Assembly: GCA_002427605.1 (NCBI GenBank)
Contig: DIRT01000024.1
Coordinates: 20,617 to 54,160, forward strand
Direction: 5' to 3'
DNA length: 33,544 nt
Source of the DNA: Bacteroidales bacterium UBA5429
Lineage (GTDB): Bacteria; Bacteroidota; Bacteroidia; Bacteroidales; WCHB1-69
The notes under the pieces are model-generated. The model did not search any database. It was not told the origin of the DNA and worked only from the letters and a program-made list of their open reading frames with translations. Positions 20,633-30,306 of this stretch are shown one piece after another; position 1 is the first letter of the stretch; every line of letters starts with the position of its first letter. Made by a program: the position numbers and the translations under genes.

Positions 20633-23038
20633 TTTTCCCTTACTTTTTTTACCATTCTCTAAAGTAACTTTATAAAAATAGATTCCGGAACAGAGAAAAC
20701 TGAGATCTACTTCTGCTCTCCGTTTGTTCATATCTGTTGTAAGAAGGGTTCCACCTTTGAGATCGTAAATGGAGATCTGTAAGATGTTTTGTTTCATCGC
20801 AAAAAAATGGGTTAATCCGAGAGTGGGATTGGGGTACACTTTAACCTCTGTCTGATTGGTATCTCCACTCGATCTGCCGGGGAATGCAATAACAACTACT
20901 TTTTCAGTAGAAAACACCTCGTTGTTATCAAAACAAGCCACTTCTAATTCATTTACCATTGAACTTACTCCAACAACTCCTGATAAAACACCATCTTTTG
21001 AGATGTCAACACCTTGGATATAGGGTGGGGGGGTAAACCGAAAATTTCGATTTGAGGCTATAGAGCTGCTCATTTTATTAACGGGACTGAGCACAAAATG
21101 GCGACCGTTTCCTCTGAAGATGCCGGAAAAAAAGTCGCTCTCTCCATACTCTAAATCCCCATAATGGAACTCAATCTTTCCATCAGCATAAAGCTGAAGC
21201 ACAAAGGTTATCGATGAGTTTTCCTCATTTGCTTTTTCTGCAACAATAAAAAATTGACATTTTGAATCAGTAATGTTAACTCTTGATTGAGTTACAATAA
21301 GAGGAGAGTAAAAAGGAGCTATCTGTTTTCTGGAGATGGCATGATTCTCTTCCGATTTTAAAAATGGGACTGCAAATATCTCTTTTCTAAAGGTTAAAAC
21401 TCCATTTTGATGAAAGTAAATTTTTTTAAACTTTTCACCATAGAAAGGAAACTCAAAAGGTAGTTTAATCTCAGCATATTTATCCGCAGGATTAAACTCA
21501 AACGGATCACCTGTAACAGCTGGGAAGTCAGCACTAAACTCTTCCATACGGTATCGGTGTGAAAGTTCCCAATGATAAGGAGGCTTTCCCTGAGTTGCAG
21601 TTAATTGTTGTGTGAATGGCTCACCGGCAATGCAATGGACTGTGGCTCCTTGAATCGAAGGTTTAGAGTATTGGACGGCTCTCACTACACTGACATAGGT
21701 TGTTTGATTGTTTTGTATTTCAACGTTAGTTTGTGGAGAGCTAATCTCTTCTACATTTTCTCCCGTATAATCCATGAGGGAAAACTGTACAATTTCGCCT
21801 TGTCCTACATTATTTGGGTTGTTTTCATCTATAATAAGAAAAAAACGACAGGGTTGATTCGGTTGGATATAGTTCAATAAAGGGGTTACATCTAATCCGA
21901 ATTCCAATGTTTTACTTGCTTCGTCATAACCTCCTTGCATAGTGAACCATCCTCCCTGATAATTAAAAATTCCATAAGAGATGGTAGTGTCAGGAACAGT
22001 ACTATTGGTGTCCAAAGCAACTCCGGCACTGATTTTAATCAATTTCCTTCGGTTGTACGTAATGGTTGCTTTGTAGGTAATCTGTGGAAAAACTTCATCT
22101 CTGACATCAACACCATAAACAGTATTATTCCAAATACCACCTAATCCGGAAGGTGTGGCTAAGAGTCTGTATGGAACATAAGAAAAACCATTATTTCCCC
22201 ACACTTCTCCATGTGAATTGACAACTATTACCCCCCCTATTTCCCAGTCTAAAACATCAACTTTACCATCCCCGTTCAAGTCAATATGGTTGGTGTAGAG
22301 CCCGTCCCCATTAAAGTCATACCGAATGGAGTCATTATAACCGACAATAGTCATGGCATGAGTGGCTTGAGCACCAAATGTGGTAATGACAGTTTTTCCT
22401 GCATCAGGAGTTCCGATTGGTAACGGAGCCATTGGACAATAAGTGGAGGCAAAAAAATTAACACATCCACCCGGTTCCTCTCCTCTTCCATGATGTGCAA
22501 GCCAATGTTTGAGTTTTAATATTCCTTCGGGAGTATCTGTTGTAAAAGATCGTAAACTTGCAATGCGGTTTTTCATGCCGTTGTAGTACTTTTCATATCC
22601 GGTCATCCACTTTGTATAGCTTCCTCCATAATACAACCCCCAATCCGGTGTAAAAGGTGAACCCGCTGTTCTAATTACCTGCCAGGTATCTATAAAACTA
22701 ACCCCGTGATCATGTATACCATCATTATAATAATTCCAGGCAAAATGAGTAGGGATGTGGTACTTTTCGTAAGGAGTATCAAAAAGAACAAAATATCCAC
22801 GATTTGCAGCTAATTCGTAGGTAAGCAGGTAGGTTAATGAAGCAGCCTGGGCACAGGAGTAGTTTTCCTGACTAAATACGTAAGGGAAATAGTCTGTTTT
22901 TGCATTGTTTACAGATGCCGGTAGGGTGTACTTGTTAGGCTCTGCAGGGTCTGCTCCTTCACCGTTTTGTTGTGCGGTGAGCGAAAAAGGGAGAAGCAAA
23001 GCGAGTATAAAACTATACAAAAAAACAATTCGTTTCAT
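20618..23038 (-). CDS. Secreted C1-like cysteine peptidase with EF-hand-like segment and type IX sorting domain
   Basis: An 806-residue protein. The signal peptide is 1-22 (ending SLTA|Q). The papain-like triad is suggested by C62 in ENYSCAQAAS, H227 in ATHAMTIVGYND and N274 in VVNSHGEVWGNNGFSY. Between His and Asn lie DFNGDGLYTNHIDLNGDGKVD repeats (241-261) resembling Ca-binding dockerin or EF-hand loops. A beta-rich middle region follows. The last ~80 residues (VKVYPNPTLG..., ISIYDLKGG, GIYFYKV, GKKSKGKLIKL) are a type A T9SS C-terminal domain, so it is exported and attached to the surface. It starts directly after the ispG stop and is likely cotranscribed. Peptidase activity is inferred from motifs. 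Confidence 0.85.
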   Translation of the reverse strand: MKRIVFLYSFILALLLPFSLTAQQNGEGADPAEPNKYTLPASVNNAKTDYFPYVFSQENYSCAQAASLTYLLTYELAANRGYFVLFDTPYEKYHIPTHFAWNYYNDGIHDHGVSFIDTWQVIRTAGSPFTPDWGLYYGGSYTKWMTGYEKYYNGMKNRIASLRSFTTDTPEGILKLKHWLAHHGRGEEPGGCVNFFASTYCPMAPLPIGTPDAGKTVITTFGAQATHAMTIVGYNDSIRYDFNGDGLYTNHIDLNGDGKVDVLDWEIGGVIVVNSHGEVWGNNGFSYVPYRLLATPSGLGGIWNNTVYGVDVRDEVFPQITYKATITYNRRKLIKISAGVALDTNSTVPDTTISYGIFNYQGGWFTMQGGYDEASKTLEFGLDVTPLLNYIQPNQPCRFFLIIDENNPNNVGQGEIVQFSLMDYTGENVEEISSPQTNVEIQNNQTTYVSVVRAVQYSKPSIQGATVHCIAGEPFTQQLTATQGKPPYHWELSHRYRMEEFSADFPAVTGDPFEFNPADKYAEIKLPFEFPFYGEKFKKIYFHQNGVLTFRKEIFAVPFLKSEENHAISRKQIAPFYSPLIVTQSRVNITDSKCQFFIVAEKANEENSSITFVLQLYADGKIEFHYGDLEYGESDFFSGIFRGNGRHFVLSPVNKMSSSIASNRNFRFTPPPYIQGVDISKDGVLSGVVGVSSMVNELEVACFDNNEVFSTEKVVVIAFPGRSSGDTNQTEVKVYPNPTLGLTHFFAMKQNILQISIYDLKGGTLLTTDMNKRRAEVDLSFLCSGIYFYKVTLENGKKSKGKLIKL

Positions 23039-24406
23039 CTATACCTGGTTTTTATCTTTTAAAATTTCAATAATGTGACTCTCCATTACTTTGAGCGCCT
23101 CTTCAATGGGAAGAAAGGTCGAGACTGGAGCCCCATCACGATAGACCGCAATTTTATTTTTGCCGCTCCCAATCACACCAATATCTGCATCAGCCATCTC
23201 TCCTGGACCATTTACAACACACCCCATCACTCCAATTTTCAGGTTAGGGTAGCCGGAAAAGCGTTCTTTGACAATCTGCAATACCTCTTGAATATTGTAC
23301 TGGGTTCTTCCACAGGAAGGACAAGCAATGATCTCAGTCTTAGTGAGTTTGATTCTGCAACTTTGTAAAAGGGTATCCTCAAGTTGAGTTATTTCCGATG
23401 AGTTAAAATGAGGATTATGAATCATGACGTTCTTAAAAGGAGTTTCGCTGAAATGGTAAAATCCGGCAATGAGCGCTGCTTCAATCCACCACTCTTCAGG
23501 ATCAGTAGCTTCGCTTTTAATTGTTAAAGTTTGGTTCTCTACCTGATATTGCGAAGGATCGATCCGATCCACAACGGTCATCATCTTTTTGGCAAACAGA
23601 ATCTCGTTTTCCGGTTCTTCAGTCAAGGAAACGCGGATGGTATCACCGATTCCTTTCAGCAATAAGGAGCCAATTCCAATGGCCGATTTTACTCTTCCTT
23701 CCATCCCGTTGGCAGCTTCAGTAACCCCTAAGTGAAGTGGGAAAATAGTACCTCTTTCTGCCATAATTTGGTGCAGCAGGGTAGTGGCTTCCACCATGGT
23801 GTTTACATTGCTCGATTTGAGGGAGAAGATCACATCATAAAACTGATTTTCTTCGCAGATATCGATCCATTCCAGCGCAGAATGCACCATTCCTAACGCA
23901 GTGTTCCCATACTTGGAGATAATTCTGTCACATAATGACCCGTGATTGACTCCAACCCGAATGGCGGTGTTGTGCTTTTTACAGAGCTCAATCAAAGGGG
24001 CTGCTTTTTCGCCCATTGCTTGCAAAGAGCGGGCATATTCCTCTTCGCTGAAATCGTTATTACGGACAGATTTGTTATCTGTGAAATTCCCCGGATTGAT
24101 CCGTACCTTATCTACAAAGGGAGCGACTGCCATCGCTACTTCGGGCAGATAATGAACATCCGCAATGATGGGAGTCGTGTAATTTTGCGCTCTTAATTCC
24201 GTGATGATACTCTGTAACGCCTCCACATCCTTCATGGCAGGAGTGGTAATCCGAACCATCTGAGCGCCGGAATTGATAAGGCGAATTACCTGATTGACCG
24301 AATCGCTAATATTTCTAGTTTGCGTGCTGGTCATGGACTGGAGAGCGATGGGATGGCACCCCCCTATTTTTATATTTCCAACAAAAACAACACGACTTAA
24401 ATTCAT
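23039..24406 (-). CDS. ispG: 4-hydroxy-3-methylbut-2-enyl diphosphate synthase IspG (short central domain)
   Basis: IspG converts MEcPP to HMBPP in the MEP isoprenoid pathway using a [4Fe-4S] cluster. The 455-residue protein has an N-terminal TIM barrel (HPIALQSMTSTQT, ADVHYLP, VDKVRINPGN, LHLGVTEAANG, GIGDTIRVSLTEEP) to about 280, and a C-terminal Fe-S domain with C362, C365 and C396 plus NGPGE (399-403). Between them lie only about 75 residues. The barrel and the KTEIIACPSCGRT junction look like the plant/Bacteroidetes type that normally carries a large A* domain, so this one seems reduced. ATG start 11 bases after the upstream gene. Confidence 0.95.
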   Translation of the reverse strand: MNLSRVVFVGNIKIGGCHPIALQSMTSTQTRNISDSVNQVIRLINSGAQMVRITTPAMKDVEALQSIITELRAQNYTTPIIADVHYLPEVAMAVAPFVDKVRINPGNFTDNKSVRNNDFSEEEYARSLQAMGEKAAPLIELCKKHNTAIRVGVNHGSLCDRIISKYGNTALGMVHSALEWIDICEENQFYDVIFSLKSSNVNTMVEATTLLHQIMAERGTIFPLHLGVTEAANGMEGRVKSAIGIGSLLLKGIGDTIRVSLTEEPENEILFAKKMMTVVDRIDPSQYQVENQTLTIKSEATDPEEWWIEAALIAGFYHFSETPFKNVMIHNPHFNSSEITQLEDTLLQSCRIKLTKTEIIACPSCGRTQYNIQEVLQIVKERFSGYPNLKIGVMGCVVNGPGEMADADIGVIGSGKNKIAVYRDGAPVSTFLPIEEALKVMESHIIEILKDKNQV

Positions 24407-24417
24407 ACAGGTAAATT

Positions 24418-27246
24418 TTAAAAATAGCTTTTAGCTTCCCGTTCGCATAATTCACGGAAATCACAATATTTACAATGATCCCAATTATCAGTTTGACAGA
24501 ATGGTGTGTTTGGATCTAAAATATTGTCTAACAGAGATTTGAGAAGTTCAGAGAACTGTTTTAAATGCTCAGATTGAAATAGAAAAGGCTCAACTTCCTT
24601 GCCGTTTATTACTTGAATGTAAACATAAGGATCCAGATTTTGCACGAGGCGTCTAAAGGAGATAATGGCAGCTTGAGAAGACGCAGTGGGAGGCAAATCC
24701 TGATTGTGAGCGTACAGGTAGAGGTAGAAAAGAAGCTGAAATAGCTGTGAATGATTGGGATCAATGATGGTTTCATCGATCTCTTCCAGCGTCAAATTTT
24801 TTGCGTCAACATATCCGGTTTTGTAGTCTAAAATGCGCAATCTGTTATTGTAAAAGTCGATTCTGTCCGCAGTTCCCTTCAGAGTAACGGTTCCATACGA
24901 AGTTTCAAACTGATTCAAAAGTTGAACTTCATTGGCTATAATTTCGATCTCATTATTTTCCAATTCCTCTATAAGAAACCGAAGATAGGTTTCGATTTGA
25001 CGCTCTACAATCTTTTTAACTAGCACAAAACCGCCCTGTTGCAGCGCACTTTGATCCGTTTCCAGCTCAGAAATGGCTGCCTGATAGATTAAATTCTCCA
25101 ATTTTGCACGATTTTCCTTGATAATCTCACGAAACTGCAATGGTTTTTCCTTAATTTGATCCAACAGTTTCTTCAGAATGGAGTGTATAATCAAACCAAC
25201 CAGATTGTTTTCGAACCCCTCATTAAGCTCATCCGGAGGATTGATTTTGAGCACGTTAGCGAGGTAAAAATTCAAAGGACAGCGGATATAGGTCGCCAAA
25301 CCGGAGGGACTATAATTGATGTTCCGCATTTTCTCCAAAATCGCCTCATCTTTTTCAACAATAATGCCGCTATCTTTACTCTTTTTAAGCGATTGATTCT
25401 GTTCAACTTGTTTAAAACTGAGCTCAACATGATGCTTCCTTTTTTCAGTTCCAAATCGGAGTTGCTTGATCAGTCGGCTCTCTTCAGCCAGCCTCACCGT
25501 AGAATTATTGTCGTACAAAATATACACCAAAGAAGCCCGTTGCATCAATCTGAAAAAGTGATAAGCAAAAATCGAATCTTTCTCCTGCGCAGTCGGGAAT
25601 TTAAAATGATATTTGATCTCATTCAGGATAAAACCGGGGCTTTTTCCTCCTTTCGGCAATACACCTTCATTGATGGAGAGAAAAATCAGGTTTTTATACT
25701 CTAACGTTCTGGTTTCCAGCAATCCGGAAATCTGCAAACCGCGATCGGGATCTCCCACAAACGACAAGGTAATCTGGTTTACAAGGCTGTTAATCAGATA
25801 AATAACGCTGTCAAAATCAAGAAGCGAATCATCCAAATCAAAAGGAGCTAATAGTTGTTCAGCTTCATGCAACTTATTGACGATTAGTGTAAGTATCGTA
25901 TAGTCAGACAAATCAGTGTCTAATTTGGATAAAATCTCATCAAAAAAAGTGATCAGGTCTTTGATAATCTGTTTCCCTTCTAATGCTATTTTTGGTATTT
26001 TGATATTAAAAAAATTGGGGGGAATGTAAATTTGTCCTTTTTGGATTATCCTTTTTTTCAATACCTCAACATCATTGTCGTTATCAAAAAGTGTCCTGAT
26101 AATCAGTTGGTTCTCGAAAAAGTTGAGCAGATCTTTGTAGTAAAATGGCGCTTCTCCTTCTTCATTGATCTCACGATATCGGATTCTGTTTTTGGTTAAA
26201 TTGAGAAGGATAGTGAGCAATTGATAGCTGCTGGTTTTGTAAATAGGATATCCCATGGAGATATTCGCTTTGCGGGGATCATAAGCCTGAACAAAAGGAA
26301 CAAGCAGCGTTTCATCAGCGAAAATGAGTGCAGTGTTATCCAAATTGCCCTCCTCCTTTTCGATGCTATTCAGCAAATCAATAGCGTACTGAATCTGATT
26401 GAGACTGCCATTTAATGAGGATACCTCCACTTTTTTAGGAACATCATAATAATCGTTCCGATATTGAATCTCACGAATCCTGAATTTATTCTGAATATCA
26501 ATCACAGGTTTACCGTACTCCTCCTTGTAAAAAAGGTCTACATCAAAGATAAATTCACCGTTTAACTTCTGATAAAAATAGTAAAATATTTCCTGCTCCG
26601 CAGGAGAAAGGGTGTAGAATCCGGCAAACCATATCTTTTTACTCCATTTGTACTTTTGATCGAGTGGATGGTTGTCTTGATCTCCACTTCTCAACTCTTC
26701 TGCTACAGTACGATACATTAATCCTTCATAGCCCATCTTTTGCTCTTTAAGATAAGCTACAAACTGATCATAAAGTTCTCCTAATGATTTGTAAAATTCT
26801 AAATATTTTTTTTGAAAATCTGAAGAGTTCTCCTTTAAAAAGGTGAGATCCAACTCTTTATACTCATGCAGTTGGGTGTAAATAGCATTTCCATCAATGA
26901 GTTGGAGGTCCAGTTCATTGATTTCACTAAGGAAAGCGGGCGCCCAATTCAGAAAAGAGGAAAAATCACCCTTTTCAATTTCTGTTTTTCGGGCTAAATC
27001 AAAAAGATGCAGCAGTAATTCCTCTCTCGGGATTAAACGAAGTGGGGAGAGTGATTCAACAAAGTCATTCACAGTCAAAATAACAGGGAGAATCAGTCCT
27101 CTATTGGCTTGTTGAGCAATTTTTTTCTGTAAAATTCGGATCGATCTTTTATTAGGAACAATTACCAATTGTTCATGAGGTAATGCCTCTTGACAATGGA
27201 GGATTGTAGCAGCTATAGTATCCAGGAAAGATCTATTTTCTACCAT
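24418..27246 (-). CDS. AddB-like PD-(D/E)XK nuclease family protein
   Basis: A 942-residue protein from the ATG at 27246; an in-frame TTG at 27255 is rejected. The N-terminal two thirds resembles a UvrD/AddB-type helicase-like region (VIVPNKRSIRILQKKI, WFAGFYTLSPAEQEIF, GLLETRTLEYKNLIFLSINEGVLPK), but no Walker A GxGKT is visible. The C-terminal nuclease domain starts at YSPSGLATYIRCPLNFYL, has LRILDYKTGYVD (catalytic D-x-K) and QLFQLLFYLYLYA, and ends with CKYCDFRELC; with the earlier Cys of IRCPLNF these suggest an AddB-type Fe-S staple. It probably acts in double-strand-break end processing. No addA gene is adjacent. Confidence 0.85.
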   Translation of the reverse strand: MVENRSFLDTIAATILHCQEALPHEQLVIVPNKRSIRILQKKIAQQANRGLILPVILTVNDFVESLSPLRLIPREELLLHLFDLARKTEIEKGDFSSFLNWAPAFLSEINELDLQLIDGNAIYTQLHEYKELDLTFLKENSSDFQKKYLEFYKSLGELYDQFVAYLKEQKMGYEGLMYRTVAEELRSGDQDNHPLDQKYKWSKKIWFAGFYTLSPAEQEIFYYFYQKLNGEFIFDVDLFYKEEYGKPVIDIQNKFRIREIQYRNDYYDVPKKVEVSSLNGSLNQIQYAIDLLNSIEKEEGNLDNTALIFADETLLVPFVQAYDPRKANISMGYPIYKTSSYQLLTILLNLTKNRIRYREINEEGEAPFYYKDLLNFFENQLIIRTLFDNDNDVEVLKKRIIQKGQIYIPPNFFNIKIPKIALEGKQIIKDLITFFDEILSKLDTDLSDYTILTLIVNKLHEAEQLLAPFDLDDSLLDFDSVIYLINSLVNQITLSFVGDPDRGLQISGLLETRTLEYKNLIFLSINEGVLPKGGKSPGFILNEIKYHFKFPTAQEKDSIFAYHFFRLMQRASLVYILYDNNSTVRLAEESRLIKQLRFGTEKRKHHVELSFKQVEQNQSLKKSKDSGIIVEKDEAILEKMRNINYSPSGLATYIRCPLNFYLANVLKINPPDELNEGFENNLVGLIIHSILKKLLDQIKEKPLQFREIIKENRAKLENLIYQAAISELETDQSALQQGGFVLVKKIVERQIETYLRFLIEELENNEIEIIANEVQLLNQFETSYGTVTLKGTADRIDFYNNRLRILDYKTGYVDAKNLTLEEIDETIIDPNHSQLFQLLFYLYLYAHNQDLPPTASSQAAIISFRRLVQNLDPYVYIQVINGKEVEPFLFQSEHLKQFSELLKSLLDNILDPNTPFCQTDNWDHCKYCDFRELCEREAKSYF

Positions 27247-27259
27247 AATAACCAAGGGT

Positions 27260-27871
27260 TTATAATCCGAAGAAAGCCATAAATCCGATGCCCATCAAAC
27301 CGGTGATAATGTAGGCAATACCGTTGCCTTGAAGGGGTTTGGGAATTTGAGAATATTTTAGTCTTTCATTGATTGCAGCTAAGATTACAACAGCTAAGAG
27401 CCAGCCTAACCCGGAACCAATCGCATAAGAGAAACTATGCAAAAGGGTAGGGAACTGTTTTTCTTGCATAAAGAGAGACCCTCCAAAAACTGCGCAATTC
27501 ACCGCAATAAGAGGTAAGAATATCCCTAATGCATTGTATAATTTCATGGAAAATCTTTCAATAATCATCTCCAATAGTTGCACAATCGATGCGATGACAG
27601 CGATAAAAATAATCAATGACAGAAATGAAAGATCAATATGTATGAAATAGTCTGAAACCCATTGCAGCGCCCCGGAACTGAGTACATATTTGTCGAGTAA
27701 ATAGTTCAACGGTACCGTAATGACCATCACAAAAGTAACCGCAATACCCAATCCGAAAGCGGTTTTCACAGATTTAGATACCGCCAAATAGGAACACATG
27801 CCTAGAAAATAGGCGAAAATCATGTTCTCGATAAAAATCGATCTAATAAAAATCGAAAATGCAGAATCCAT
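27260..27871 (-). CDS. nqrE: Na+-translocating NADH:quinone reductase subunit E (isolated gene)
   Basis: A 203-residue integral membrane protein with six hydrophobic segments. SIFIENMIFAYFLGMCSYLAVSK (11-33) and GIFLPLIAVNCAVFGGSLFM are the paired family motifs, each with a Cys near the membrane core that in Nqr ligates an intramembrane Fe-S centre. The closely related RnfA is slightly shorter; the MCSYLAVSK and C-terminal GIAYIITGLMGIGFMAFFG point to NqrE. It is normally fifth in nqrABCDEF, but here no other nqr or rnf gene is nearby. It lies 4 bases after an efflux membrane-fusion gene and 13 bases before the AddB-like gene. Confidence 0.88.
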   Translation of the reverse strand: MDSAFSIFIRSIFIENMIFAYFLGMCSYLAVSKSVKTAFGLGIAVTFVMVITVPLNYLLDKYVLSSGALQWVSDYFIHIDLSFLSLIIFIAVIASIVQLLEMIIERFSMKLYNALGIFLPLIAVNCAVFGGSLFMQEKQFPTLLHSFSYAIGSGLGWLLAVVILAAINERLKYSQIPKPLQGNGIAYIITGLMGIGFMAFFGL

Positions 27872-27875
27872 AGCT

Positions 27876-29009
27876 TTATTTAGGTAAATCTCCCTTAATG
27901 ATATCTTCTTTGATTATATTTCCTTTAATTTTAGTTTCTTTGTTGATTCCCTCAATAATTTGAACAAAAAATCCATCAGATATACCGATTTTAACCGGTT
28001 TCTTTTCAAAATTTGATTTCCCTTTCTCTTGTTTTTCAGTTTCAACATAAACAAAAGTGGAATCATTTTGATACTCAACGCAATACTCAGGTACAGCCAA
28101 CACGCTATCAGCCTTTTGAACAATGATTTCTCCATTGGCGCTATAGCCTGAACGGATGAGTGTATTCTCTTCTGTTGGATCGATAGCAGCCTTGATTTCA
28201 AAGAGGGTAGTTCCACTTTCAGTTGTGCCTTTGGGTGCAATATACTCCAATTTGGCACTCAATTTAGCATCCTGCATCGCTCCGATGCTCAATATGACAG
28301 GATCATTAACCTTGATTTTTCCGATTTCAGTCTCATCAACTTTGCCGACAAAGATGAGGTCTTTCATATTGGCAATGGTCGCAATGGTAGTTCCGTCATT
28401 AAAGTTGTTTGACTGAATAACAGAGTTTCCTACTTTAACCGGAATATTCAATATCATTCCATTCACTGTAGCTTTAATCAGTGTATTGCTGTATTGAGCC
28501 GTTCTTTGAGAGATCCCTTTTTTGATAATCTCAAGCGATTCTTCGGCGTTTTGCAACTCCTCTTCAGCTCTTCTGTATGCGGTTAAAGCTTGTTCATACA
28601 TCTCTTTTGAAACCACTTTGGATTGATATAGCGTTTCCACTCTTTCAAAGTTGGCTTTCTCCTGATCAAAAGAAATTTTTGCATTATTAACCCTCGACTC
28701 ACCACTGTTTAGTTGGTTGATATCAGGAATTACTTTCACTTTGGCAATAACGTCCCCAACCTTAACCAAATCTCCCTCTTTTTTGTAAATTTCATCAATA
28801 ATCCCGGAGATTTGCGGCTTGATAGCAACCTCATTACGAGGTTCTACTTTCCCCGTAATTACAATTTTCTTCTGAATGGTTTTGACCTCAGGAGAAATGA
28901 TGTTATACTTGGGTTCTTTAACTCTTGATTTATTCCATAAAAAGAAAAATGTGGAAATAATAATAATTCCAAACAGGACTAAGAGGGTGATTTTAATTAT
29001 CTTTTTCAT
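27876..29009 (-). CDS. HlyD/MacA-type periplasmic membrane-fusion protein
   Basis: The 377-residue adaptor subunit of a tripartite exporter. It has an N-terminal anchor (MKKIIKITLLVLFGIIII), a lipoyl-like half (VEPRNEVAIKPQISGIIDEIYKKEGDLVKVGDVIA), a helical hairpin of about 90 residues (QEKANFERVETLY...EEELQNAEESLEIIKKG), a second lipoyl half, and beta-barrel and membrane-proximal domains to the C-terminus. It should link the MacB-type permeases upstream to an outer-membrane channel, which is not encoded in the window. ATG at 29009 chosen over an in-frame TTG at 29024. Confidence 0.9.
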   Translation of the reverse strand: MKKIIKITLLVLFGIIIISTFFFLWNKSRVKEPKYNIISPEVKTIQKKIVITGKVEPRNEVAIKPQISGIIDEIYKKEGDLVKVGDVIAKVKVIPDINQLNSGESRVNNAKISFDQEKANFERVETLYQSKVVSKEMYEQALTAYRRAEEELQNAEESLEIIKKGISQRTAQYSNTLIKATVNGMILNIPVKVGNSVIQSNNFNDGTTIATIANMKDLIFVGKVDETEIGKIKVNDPVILSIGAMQDAKLSAKLEYIAPKGTTESGTTLFEIKAAIDPTEENTLIRSGYSANGEIIVQKADSVLAVPEYCVEYQNDSTFVYVETEKQEKGKSNFEKKPVKIGISDGFFVQIIEGINKETKIKGNIIKEDIIKGDLPK

Positions 29010-29043
29010 TTTTGATCTAATCAATTGGCAAATGTACTAAAAA

Positions 29044-30285
29044 TTATTCATCTCTAATGGCGTCAATAGGCTTTATTTTGATACTGTTCATCGCAGGGAG
29101 GATACCACTTAATAAACCGGCAATAATGATTACTAAAATTGTTATTAAAGTCATTGTAAATGAGATGGTTGGATTGGCAAATCCTTCCGATGGAGGGATG
29201 ACCGCTTCCATTCCAACCAAGACTAACAATCCGATAAATAGTCCTACAAATCCTGCAATAAAGGTCAGTGTTAAGCTTTCAAGCATAATTTGAGTGGTGA
29301 TCGATTTGGGTTTGGCTCCAAGGGCGCGTTTGATTCCAATTTCGTGCGTTCGTTCCTTTACGGAGACCAGCATAATGTTGCTAATCCCGATCACTCCGGC
29401 TAAAAGGGTTCCGATTCCCACAATCCAGATCAGGATATTGATTCCTACAAAAAGATAGTGAAACATAAGAAAAACTTCCTGAATATTAAACGATCCCACC
29501 GCTTTTTCATCATCCGGTGCGATCTTATACTTCACCTTCAGGATTGACTCAACTTTTTTTTCAATGTTTTGAATCTTAGTCTTGGGTCCAACCTCAATAG
29601 CGATCATGTCGAGTGTATTCCCGTGATTATACAACTGCTGGGCAGTAGTAGAAGGGATAGTGATGGTGCTTCCACCATCTCCTCCTATGTTGACATGTCC
29701 CGAAGGCTTGACTACCCCAATAATAGCGTAGTAGATTCCTCCAACGGAGATCGATTTTCCCACAGGATCTGTACCGGGATCAAAAAGTTGATCGTAAACC
29801 TGATCTCCAATCACACATACTTTTCTTTTTTCCTGTACATCCCAAAAGTTAATCACTCTGCCATAGAGCACTTTTCTGTCTTCAATTTTGTTATAATTTT
29901 CATCCTCTCCCTTGACAAAAAACTCTCCTGACCTTTCTTTGTAAGTTGTTTTTTTATTAAAACCTGCAAAGAGAATACCCGATATGTTTTTGATTTCAGG
30001 AATTTCAGATTTGAGAAGGGTTATATCTTCATTGGATAGTTCCCAAAAACGACCGGGATTGAATCCTTTGTATGGTTTGGAGGTTCGGTCTGCAAAAATG
30101 AACATGGAGTTGGTGGCAACATCTCCCACGTTCTGAGATAATCCGGTTTCAAACCCTTTACCTATTCCCAATAAAATGACAAACATAAACATACCCCACG
30201 CTACGCCGAAGGCCGTAATCAAACTCCGGGTTTTATTGCGGGTTATGGTTTGCCAAATTTCTTGAAATAGATTAAAATCAAACAT
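29044..30285 (-). CDS. MacB/FtsX-type ABC transporter permease, second of two
   Basis: The 413-residue permease has the MacB topology: TM1 near residues 18-42 (ITAFGVAWGMFMFVILLGIGKG), a large periplasmic domain (about 45-270), then three TM segments at the C-terminus with GVIGISNIMLVSVKERTHEIGIKRALGAKP, the FtsX coupling motif. It ends IKIKPIDAIRDE. It forms the membrane part of a mechanotransducing exporter with its paralogue and the ATPase encoded upstream. Confidence 0.92.
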   Translation of the reverse strand: MFDFNLFQEIWQTITRNKTRSLITAFGVAWGMFMFVILLGIGKGFETGLSQNVGDVATNSMFIFADRTSKPYKGFNPGRFWELSNEDITLLKSEIPEIKNISGILFAGFNKKTTYKERSGEFFVKGEDENYNKIEDRKVLYGRVINFWDVQEKRKVCVIGDQVYDQLFDPGTDPVGKSISVGGIYYAIIGVVKPSGHVNIGGDGGSTITIPSTTAQQLYNHGNTLDMIAIEVGPKTKIQNIEKKVESILKVKYKIAPDDEKAVGSFNIQEVFLMFHYLFVGINILIWIVGIGTLLAGVIGISNIMLVSVKERTHEIGIKRALGAKPKSITTQIMLESLTLTFIAGFVGLFIGLLVLVGMEAVIPPSEGFANPTISFTMTLITILVIIIAGLLSGILPAMNSIKIKPIDAIRDE

Positions 30286-30306
30286 AGGGCGAGTTCTTAT
30301 TATTCA

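Noticed and set aside
25156..25704. 182-residue plus-strand ORF inside the AddB-like gene
   Set aside because: Antisense shadow of conserved coding sequence with no own promoter or family signature.
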